Source of the DNA: JAFGPJ01 sp964439135
Lineage (GTDB): Bacteria; Planctomycetota; Phycisphaerae; Sedimentisphaerales; Anaerobacaceae
Direction: 5' to 3'
DNA length: 25,902 nucleotides
Assembly (NCBI GenBank): GCA_964439135.1
Contig: CAYTNN010000044.1
Coordinates: 1 to 25,902 of the forward strand
Shown here: positions 21,001 through 25,902 of the stretch, one piece after another
Numbering within the stretch: position 1 is the first letter of the stretch
Layout: each line of letters opens with the position of its first letter
The notes under the pieces: model-generated
What the model saw: only the letters and a program-made list of their open reading frames with translations
The model's database searches: none
Told to the model about the DNA's origin: nothing
Position numbers and translations under genes: made by a program

Positions 21001-21966
21001 GGCCTATCTACCGAAATCGGCTGCACACCGGCCCTTGAGGACCTCGACCAGGACGGTGACCTTGAGATGATGGTCAACGGCTATGACTATCAATTCCATG
21101 TCATCGACCTGCCGGGCTCGTACGACCCCGTGACGACCGATTGGGGTATGTCAAGGCGTGATCCTCAAAATTCGGGATGGACCCTGCCGGCACCGATTTT
21201 GAATCCGATATCGGTGCCGGACCAAATCGAGCCGGGCCAGATACTCGAGTTCCAGTTGACAATCTCGAATCCCACGAATCAGCCGACTCAGCTTTCGGTA
21301 GGCAATTTGCCCGAAGGGGCTTATTATATTCCGGAGTCGCAAACTGTCGTCTGGAAGCCTACGGCAGACCAGGCGCCGCACACGTACACTTTCTCTTTCC
21401 TCGTGACAGACGGAATCAGACAGCACAGTCAGAGCGCATCGGTCACCGTCGTGCAGAACGCGATTTACTGGGCCGATATGGACACCGATCCGAACTGGCT
21501 GCTCGATGCCGGCTGGGCATGGGGTACGCCGACAGGAGCCGGCTCATGGAACGGCGACCCGGATTCAGGCTGCACCGGCGAGAACGTTGTCGGATACGAA
21601 CTTGAAGGCGACTATGCTGACAATATGACTGAAGCTTGCTACGCCACAACCGGCGCGATAAACTGCGAGGGACACAAAAATATCAGGCTGAGTTTCCGGC
21701 GATGGCTTGGGGTCGAATCGCCCTATGACTATGCCGATGTTCAAGTATCGAATGACGGCACGAATTGGGCCGATCTGTGGACGACGGGCCTTTCTCACGT
21801 CTCCGACGAAGCCTGGCAGTCCGTGGATTATGCTGTTCCCCCGTCGATTGCCGATGGGCAGGCGACGGTTTACTTCCGCTGGGGCATCGGCCCGACGGAC
21901 GAGTCGGTAACCTACCCCGGCTGGAATATAGACGACGTGCAGGTCACCGGCGATCCCATCGAGTAG
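18061..21966 (+). CDS. Secreted subtilisin-like protease with FG-GAP propeller
   Basis: A 1301-aa exported S8 serine protease. The signal segment is a hydrophobic stretch ending GILRADP (about residues 15-35). A pro-region follows (PGEVIVKLKD), then the catalytic domain with Asp225 (VLDTGVD), His287 (GHGTQVSG), oxyanion Asn380 (SAGND) and Ser444 (GTSFSGP). Residues ~635-1005 hold eight calcium-binding-type DxDGDGxxEI repeats (FG-GAP/VCBS) that probably form a beta-propeller. An Ig/cadherin-like domain lies at ~1042-1130 and a MAM or concanavalin-like domain at ~1135-1301. The start at 18061 is chosen for its GGAG; an ATG at 17977 would put 28 polar residues before the signal. No PEP-CTERM or dockerin end is visible. 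It probably degrades extracellular protein. Confidence 0.9.
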   Translation: MSVKNSNRNRLMVRAKFLVAMAVVVVIGAGILRADPSSEGKDISAATDQALRRPARSKPAYVPGEVIVKLKDRQADGTRLFSLSAPTGHEAALLRLQANYGLSNEGPVFDGAHRRLKYEDAPKGQAPGKIGILSSARPKAAAGQSTDPELLRFYLLRTDRNVPGVCAELRGDPEVEYAQPNYIYERCGDPNDPEFADQYAHQLIQMSDAWDISTGSHDIVVAVLDTGVDANHPDLKDNIWVNKGEIPNNDIDDDNNGYIDDVSGWNFEEDNNDVIPDGADYYSILGHGTQVSGVIAGVGNNGVGVCGVNWQSSIMALRLSIYVTSAEVAEALDYAAANGAHVANMSFGADEFGPEGDPLVKTGIDNAFARGVLLVASAGNDDSARPNYPAAYYNVMAVASTNGEDIKTGHSSFGSWVDITAPGTDIVTTDLGNEYIATAGTSFSGPYVVAVGALVLAHKPELTHIEVRAILENTTDPVYYGDVDPVQGYIGTGRVNAYQALMAADRRHPLGEIVEPMQQQTFAPDGNDIPLKLFVHGDSYQLEYRGFGQDEWNLLNDGSSPIDPNGLVHLVFANPGGGVFELRLNVTTNGAVHTDRKIFGIELGAEMAPWPIPEISDDPEELPDEMYVGSPLCLDVDGDGRNEIVEASVTMDDYYYGGTISIWKDDGTALDGWPAALGESSWDSMIASGLAVGDIDGDGDYEIVVVDDYNVMATALHVESGQTVEGWPVGVGDYWYAYIIGSPVLADLDGDGDSEIIVALDEESRESDGLFAIQGDGTFLWQRRYTTEGPMSVADFDGDGDVEIALCGYGPGITRVYTFILDHNGQQINRWRGGSKKGTAIADLDADGEPELVFCTEDSVMAVHVDGSTLWTVRVRGPFGDEGALSVGDIDDDGFSEVYVNSYIEADGFAYSLVHAFDHEGRELSDAGFPKTLMGDPWYCSPLIGDVDGDMQKELVVASAGAAIMAWESDGSTTTGFPMLGLSTEIGCTPALEDLDQDGDLEMMVNGYDYQFHVIDLPGSYDPVTTDWGMSRRDPQNSGWTLPAPILNPISVPDQIEPGQILEFQLTISNPTNQPTQLSVGNLPEGAYYIPESQTVVWKPTADQAPHTYTFSFLVTDGIRQHSQSASVTVVQNAIYWADMDTDPNWLLDAGWAWGTPTGAGSWNGDPDSGCTGENVVGYELEGDYADNMTEACYATTGAINCEGHKNIRLSFRRWLGVESPYDYADVQVSNDGTNWADLWTTGLSHVSDEAWQSVDYAVPPSIADGQATVYFRWGIGPTDESVTYPGWNIDDVQVTGDPIE

Positions 21967-22012
21967 ATCGCCGACAAGATCGGCTGCGACATGGTTTTTA
22001 AGCTGCGATGTA

Positions 22013-22027
22013 TCACTATCATAGTGA
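22013..22027. repeat. 15-bp perfect palindrome
   Basis: TCACTAT-C-ATAGTGA lies between the subtilase and DUF1080 genes. A short GCCGA/TCGGC hairpin followed by a T-run at 21970-22000 is a weak terminator for the subtilase gene. The palindrome may be an operator. Confidence 0.35.
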
Positions 22028-22117
22028 GGATTGCCGTGCGCTCGGACGGTTATCCGGCCTGCGAACCATTTTGGCCTCCCCATGCCTGATTTTGCGCTTA
22101 AATTTCTGCCGAAGAAC

Positions 22118-22145
22118 TTGCGTTTCGGGACGATCCGTTTACAAT
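22118..22145 (+). promoter_or_regulatory. Possible promoter for the DUF1080-ThuA gene
   Basis: TTGCGT (22118-22123, 3/6) and TACAAT (22140-22145, 5/6) are 16 bp apart and 44 bases upstream of the start codon. An AAAGGAG site follows about 10 bases before ATG 22190. Confidence 0.4.
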
Positions 22146-22189
22146 AGGGGATATGTGAATTCATCTTTTTTTGAAAGGAGCATGGGAAA

Positions 22190-23551
22190 ATGTTGAAGAA
22201 CCTGCTATTGATTATTCTGACGCTGTCGCTGATTACGACCAGTGCGATGGCCGGTGAGTGGATGGATTTGTTCGACGGTAAGACGCTGAATGACTGGAGC
22301 GTTCATAGCGGCTCTGCGAAGTATCGTGTTGAGGACGGGGCGATAGTGGGCACGGCAGTTAAGGACAGCCCCAACACGTTTCTTTGTACGAACAAAGAGT
22401 ACGGAGATTTCATCCTGGAGTTTGAGGTCAAATGCGATCCCAGATTGAATTCCGGGGTCCAGATTCGCAGTCAGATCGCCAAAGATCCGATGTTTTTCGT
22501 ATTTAGAAGGCCCGATGGCCGGCCCCGGCAGCGTGTGGTTCCGCCGGACCGTGTCTACGGCTACCAGGTGGAAATCGCCAGCGCCGAAACCGGTACCTCG
22601 GGCGGGATTTATGACGAGGCCCGCCGCGGCTTTTTCCTCGCTGATGCGACCGAAGATCCGGACGCAGACAAGGCCTTTAAGGACGATCAGTGGAACAAGT
22701 ACCGAATCGAGTGTAAAGGCAGTTCTATCAAAACGTCGGTCAACGGTGTTCCCTGTGCCGATCTGAGGGATTCGATGGACGCCAAAGGAATCATCGGCCT
22801 TCAGGTCCACGGGCTCGGCAGGAACTTTTTTCCTTACCAGGTCCGCTGGCGGAATCTCCGTATCCGCGAGCTGGACGCCGCCGAGCTCGGAAAGCTCAAG
22901 GTCGTGGTCGTTACCGGCGGGCACGATTTCGAGCGTGAGCCGTTCTTCAAAATGATGGATTCGATCGAGGGAATTACCTATACCGAGGCGATACAGAAGG
23001 ACCACAGCGAGCTGTTCGAGGACATCAGCGGCTGGGATTATGATGTTATCGTGTTCTATAGTATGACTCAGCAGATTTCGGAAAAGCGGCGGAAGAATTT
23101 CCTCAAGCTGCTGGACCGGGGCGTCGGAATCGTCGCGCTGCATCATACCATGTGCTCGTTCCAGGAGTGGCCCGAGTTCAAGAAGATCATCGGCACCAAG
23201 TACTACACGAAGGATACTATGGAAGACGGTGTTATGTGCAAGGCCGGTTCGTACGAGCATGATATTGACATGGCGATCAAAGTTGTGGATAAGCAGCATC
23301 CGATTACCGAGAGTATGAGCGATTTTCCGATTCATGACGAAGGCTACAAAAGCTGCTGGTTTGACCAGGATAATCATGTTCTCCTGACAACCGAGCACGA
23401 CGCCAGCGATAAGACCGTCGCCTGGGTGAGAAGATACGGCAAAGCAAAGGTCTGTACGATCCAGTTGGGACACGACTCAAAGGCCTACGAGAATCGCAAC
23501 TACCGCTTGCTGATAAATCGCGCCATTTTCTGGACAGCCAATAGACTATAA
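22190..23551 (+). CDS. Secreted DUF1080 (3-keto-disaccharide hydrolase-like) and ThuA-like protein
   Basis: A 453-aa exported protein. A signal peptide with a cleavage site after AMA (residue 21) is followed by a DUF1080 domain to about residue 225 (WMDLFDGKTLNDWSV at its start, LNSGVQIRSQ, YGYQVEI, IGLQVHG). From about residue 235 it has a ThuA-like glutamine-amidotransferase fold (KVVVVTGGHDFE, DVIVFYSM, GVGIVALHHT, ending CTIQLGHD). DUF1080 proteins act as 3-keto-glycoside hydrolases or binding modules, and ThuA takes part in trehalose/3-keto-sugar use. Both are abundant in Planctomycetota. Joining the two in one chain suggests periplasmic oxidised-sugar processing. Confidence 0.9.
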   Translation: MLKNLLLIILTLSLITTSAMAGEWMDLFDGKTLNDWSVHSGSAKYRVEDGAIVGTAVKDSPNTFLCTNKEYGDFILEFEVKCDPRLNSGVQIRSQIAKDPMFFVFRRPDGRPRQRVVPPDRVYGYQVEIASAETGTSGGIYDEARRGFFLADATEDPDADKAFKDDQWNKYRIECKGSSIKTSVNGVPCADLRDSMDAKGIIGLQVHGLGRNFFPYQVRWRNLRIRELDAAELGKLKVVVVTGGHDFEREPFFKMMDSIEGITYTEAIQKDHSELFEDISGWDYDVIVFYSMTQQISEKRRKNFLKLLDRGVGIVALHHTMCSFQEWPEFKKIIGTKYYTKDTMEDGVMCKAGSYEHDIDMAIKVVDKQHPITESMSDFPIHDEGYKSCWFDQDNHVLLTTEHDASDKTVAWVRRYGKAKVCTIQLGHDSKAYENRNYRLLINRAIFWTANRL

Positions 23552-23603
23552 AAACCGGTACGTATGTTACAGCGTTTTTAAGAACTTGTCGCTTTCGTTC
23601 TTG

Positions 23604-23713
23604 TCATGCTGAACTCTTTGCTTAGCGCCTGCCCTGAGCCTGTCGAAGGGGCGGGCTGCGTTCGTGTCGAGGGCGTCCCGCCCTCGAATCGCGGGCAGGA
23701 TGCCCGCGACACA
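23604..23713. repeat. Dispersed PEPVEG/FDRLRAG-type repeat
   Basis: The gap between the two convergent genes is made of short palindromic GC-rich units. One is the CCTGAGCCTGTCGAAGG unit that translates as PEPVEG, common in environmental genomes. Next comes a CGTGTCGAGGGCGTCCCGCC unit, then a CGCGGGCAGGATGCCCGCG palindrome. All frames across it are open but repetitive, so I do not call a gene. Confidence 0.7.
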
Positions 23714-23732
23714 AGCTCGGCACGGTCGGCTT

Positions 23733-24098
23733 TTAATCGACCGCGGGCTGCCAGAGATATAGAAATTGGGCACCGCCCGCATTCAGCCAATCGGGCAGTT
23801 CGAGATTGACCAGCGGGCCGATGCCGTCTGAGCTGGCCGCCGCCAGGCCGTAGGCATTTGGCTTATAGTTTGACGGCCGGTGATAAATGACGACCGAGGT
23901 TTTCTTTACGCCCGAAATTTCCCTGGCCCATTTGATGCTGTCGTCCAGATATCCGATTTTGTCGATAAGCCCTTGCTGCAGTGCCTGCTGAGCGGTGAAT
24001 ACTCGTCCGTCGGCCAGCTTCTTTTCGTCGATTTTTTTACGCCCCTTCCGCACGACCTCGAAGAACTGTTCGGAGAACTGCTTGATTATCTCCTGCAG
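23733..24098 (-). CDS. C-terminal fragment of SppA-type S49 peptidase (cut by gap)
   Basis: About 121 residues from the assembly gap to TAA 23733. The conserved signal peptide peptidase segment ADGRVFTAQQALQQGLID is present, followed by KIGYLDD and the usual alpha/beta end. The catalytic Ser and Lys would lie upstream, in or beyond the N run. An apparent start at 24053 is only a GTG inside the frame; codons continue in frame to the gap edge (QEIIKQFSEQFFEVV). SppA is a membrane protease that clears signal peptides. Confidence 0.82.
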   Translation of the reverse strand: MQEIIKQFSEQFFEVVRKGRKKIDEKKLADGRVFTAQQALQQGLIDKIGYLDDSIKWAREISGVKKTSVVIYHRPSNYKPNAYGLAAASSDGIGPLVNLELPDWLNAGGAQFLYLWQPAVD

Positions 24099-24198
24099 NN
24101 NNNNNNNNNNNNNNNNNNNNNNNNNNNNNNNNNNNNNNNNNNNNNNNNNNNNNNNNNNNNNNNNNNNNNNNNNNNNNNNNNNNNNNNNNNNNNNNNNN
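24099..24198. other. Assembly gap (100 N)
   Basis: Exactly 100 N, the usual scaffold placeholder, so the true distance is unknown. It interrupts the S49 peptidase gene. Order and orientation of the sequence to the right depend on scaffolding. Confidence 0.97.
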
Positions 24199-24248
24199 TC
24201 ATTGCGAGCAGTGTAGCGTTCACGACCATCCCCAAAGCCTGCGGCTTT

Positions 24249-24348
24249 GAGGCTGCCACTCCGTGTCGCGGGCGTCTCGCCCGCGCGTCAAGCGGGCATC
24301 TTGCCTGCAGTGAGTGGCAGCCTCATCCTGATTGTCGTTATCAGGATG
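24249..24348. repeat. Nested palindromic repeat
   Basis: A perfect 13-bp inverted repeat (GAGGCTGCCACTC at 24249-24261 and its complement at 24312-24324) encloses an 8-bp stem with a 3-base loop (24267-24285) and a weaker GCGGGC/GCCTGC stem. A further ATCCTGAT/ATCAGGAT pair follows to about 24347. This is probably a dispersed REP-like element. It lies at the edge of the assembly gap, which suggests that repeats caused the gap. Confidence 0.7.
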
Positions 24349-24382
24349 GGGATGGCTCTTGCCCATTTATATTGAAACGTCA

Positions 24383-25648
24383 CTACGTAACCGGTTGTGC
24401 TCCCTTTAATAATTCTCCGATATCCTTAATTCCTACGCCGGGCCCCCTGGGAACGGTAATGGAGCCGTCCCTGATTTCCAGAGGCGGGTCGAACCAGTTG
24501 CTGTATCTCTCGGTTCCCTTCTTGTATTCCTGGTATAAGCCGATGTCCGGCGTGTATGAAGCGAAATGCAGCATGTAAACGAAGCCGAAGCCGCCCGAAA
24601 TATGAACGGTTGTCGGCATCCCCGCCAGCCCCGCCATCCGCGCGACACGCGTCGAACGAATCAGCCCGCCGTAATATTGCAGGTCCGGCTGGACGATATC
24701 CACGCCGCGGTTGTGAATCGCCCAGCGAAAACGCCGCTGACTGTATTCCTGCTCGCCGCCGGCCACGGGGATTGTTAAAGCATCGGCGACCTTTTTCGTG
24801 TCTTCGAAGTGGTCGAAGGGGCAGGGTTCCTCGAAATAGACCGCGCCGATGTTTTCCAGCATTCTTCCGACTTCGATGGCCTTGGGCGGGTCATACGAGC
24901 TGTTGGCATCGGCATGGATATCGATATCGTCGCCCAGCCTCTTACGTGACAGGGCAATGAGTTTCTCGCTCCTGCCGGGCATGGCGTCGGCGTTCCTGCT
25001 CATTCGCCCGCCGAGTCTGAACTTGACGGCTTTTGCGCCCGTTTCGGCAACTAGGCCGGCGAGATATTCCACTTCTTCTTCCGGCGTCGAATCCCGGCGC
25101 CCGCTCGCTATGTAGAAGTCCACTTCGTCCCGGACAACGCCGCCGAGAAGCTGCCCGAACGATTTGCCAGATACCCTGCCTATCATGTCCAGCAGGGCGA
25201 ATTCCACCCAGGCTACGGGACACCACAACGCCAGGCCCTGGAGCTTGTAATTGCTCTGGTACCGATACACTTCGAACAGGTGCGATTCCAGGTCCCGGGC
25301 GTCTTTGCCGATGAAGTAGGGGATCACAAGTTTGTTCAGTATCGGGGTTAAATAGTCCGGCCGGGAATTAGTTACGGCAACGCCTTCGGCACCGTCTTTT
25401 GATCTGACGCGCAGGATATACTCCCGATCTTTTCGCAGCAGTTCAATCGACTCTATAACCAGCGTCGAATCGACGCCGTCTAGTTTCAGCACAGGTGCTT
25501 CGGCGGCTTTCTCAAGCTCTTGTAGCGAGACCTGCCGTTTATGCGAAACCGCTTGTGGCTTGCCCGGCGTGGCCTTGCAGCCCGGCAGGATCGACAATAA
25601 ACCCGCTCCGGCCGTCAATTCAACAAAATCCCGACGATTCAAATGCAT
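24383..25648 (-). CDS. Tat-exported lipoprotein of the mandelate racemase/muconate lactonizing family
   Basis: A 421-aa enolase-superfamily enzyme. The N-terminus has a twin-arginine motif (NRRDFV, R5-R6), a hydrophobic stretch and a lipobox ending at Cys24 (LPGC), so it is probably exported folded and anchored by lipid. The barrel shows AVKFRLGG, metal-ligand Asp in DIHADAN, Glu in YFEEP and Glu in GGEQ, and a C-terminal TVHISGG. The usual KxK pair appears as KFR. The family abstracts the alpha proton of carboxylates, mostly sugar acids; the substrate cannot be told here. AGG lies before ATG 25648. Confidence 0.88.
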   Translation of the reverse strand: MHLNRRDFVELTAGAGLLSILPGCKATPGKPQAVSHKRQVSLQELEKAAEAPVLKLDGVDSTLVIESIELLRKDREYILRVRSKDGAEGVAVTNSRPDYLTPILNKLVIPYFIGKDARDLESHLFEVYRYQSNYKLQGLALWCPVAWVEFALLDMIGRVSGKSFGQLLGGVVRDEVDFYIASGRRDSTPEEEVEYLAGLVAETGAKAVKFRLGGRMSRNADAMPGRSEKLIALSRKRLGDDIDIHADANSSYDPPKAIEVGRMLENIGAVYFEEPCPFDHFEDTKKVADALTIPVAGGEQEYSQRRFRWAIHNRGVDIVQPDLQYYGGLIRSTRVARMAGLAGMPTTVHISGGFGFVYMLHFASYTPDIGLYQEYKKGTERYSNWFDPPLEIRDGSITVPRGPGVGIKDIGELLKGAQPVT

Positions 25649-25902
25649 ATTTGACCTTTCGTTTCGTACGCTATCTGTTTTCTTGATTATGCCTATTTCA
25701 CGCCCGGCTTCAACCGTTTTTGTCTTATTTCGGATTTAGGAATTCGAGCTTCGGATTTCCAGCCAAAGGCTGGCATTTGGCTTTGTTTGGCTTTGTTTTT
25801 AGCGGCCAGAAAACGCTCAAAATAGCTAAAATCCCCATAAATCCTTACTATTACAGAATTAATGCCATATTGCCTATTTTGACATTGGCTTTGTTTTTTC
25901 AA
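25649..25902. repeat. Intergenic repeat region, no gene
   Basis: After the promoter side of the lipoprotein gene the sequence becomes a mosaic of short repeats: TTCGGATTT twice, TGGCTTTGTTT several times, and inverted AGCC(A/G)AAGGCTGGC. The minus-strand frame reading KNKAKQSQ and GWKSEARIPKSEIR is the low-complexity translation that I recall from dispersed planctomycete repeats, so I do not call it a protein. Confidence 0.6.

Noticed and set aside
22205..23473. 422-codon minus-strand open frame opposite the DUF1080-ThuA gene
   Set aside because: It mirrors a well-supported gene and has no ribosome site or recognised domain.
23606..23809. Plus-strand frame through the PEPVEG repeat
   Set aside because: Typical translation of a dispersed palindromic repeat; no start signal.
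25693..25902. 69-codon minus-strand frame at the right edge
   Set aside because: Its translation is that of dispersed low-complexity repeats, not a protein family.
1..25902. CRISPR array
   Set aside because: No set of regularly spaced direct repeats with unique spacers and no cas-like gene was found; the iterons at 17027-17103 are too short and too few.

Overview
The window looks like a contig from a member of the Planctomycetota, probably the Phycisphaerae/Sedimentisphaerales side. The clues are a secreted subtilase with an FG-GAP propeller, a DUF1080-ThuA protein, a Tat/lipoprotein enolase-superfamily enzyme, dispersed intergenic repeats of the PEPVEG/FDRLRAG kind, and phage-type genes in the style seen in that phylum. 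This placement is inference from gene content. A run of exactly 100 N (24099-24198) shows that the right part is scaffolded.

The left two thirds (29-17678) is one integrated mobile element of about 17.6 kb. It sits in the 3' half of a tRNA-Arg(UCG) gene (1-74) and is bounded by a perfect 48-bp direct repeat (29-76 and 17631-17678), which I read as attL and attR. Every element gene I can support is on the minus strand. In order of transcription from the right end: a replication initiator-like protein whose gene contains phased palindromic iterons; a short tyrosine recombinase; small and large terminase subunits; a possible degenerate copy of the terminase nuclease fold; two unknown proteins; a second, XerC/D-like recombinase; a frameshifted gene followed by a strong terminator; several small DNA-binding or unknown proteins; a phage ejection/tail-type protein with a C-terminal S74 chaperone domain; a replication/recombination operon (winged helix, conserved phage protein, RuvC-like resolvase, replisome organiser, Toprim primase-helicase); an AlpA-like excisionase; and a Cro-like regulator overlapping the main integrase. 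No capsid, portal, head-tail connector or lysis gene was recognised. The element is therefore either a phage satellite that packages itself in a helper's particles or a strongly reduced prophage.

The most interesting feature is how the ends meet. The attachment core lies inside the integrase reading frame. In the integrated state the frame stops inside the tRNA (471 aa). In the excised circle it stays open through the core and gains 66 codons from the other end of the element (532 aa), stopping 3 bases before the GTG of the replication gene. Excision would therefore both lengthen the integrase and place the regulator-integrase operon directly upstream of the replication gene. A near-identical 22-bp direct repeat flanks the core on both sides in the circle, as arm-type sites would.

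The right third (17679-25902) is ordinary chromosome: a secreted subtilase with eight FG-GAP/VCBS-like repeats, a secreted DUF1080-ThuA protein, the C-terminal end of an SppA-type S49 peptidase cut by the assembly gap, and a Tat-exported lipoprotein of the mandelate racemase/muconate lactonizing family, separated by dispersed palindromic repeats.
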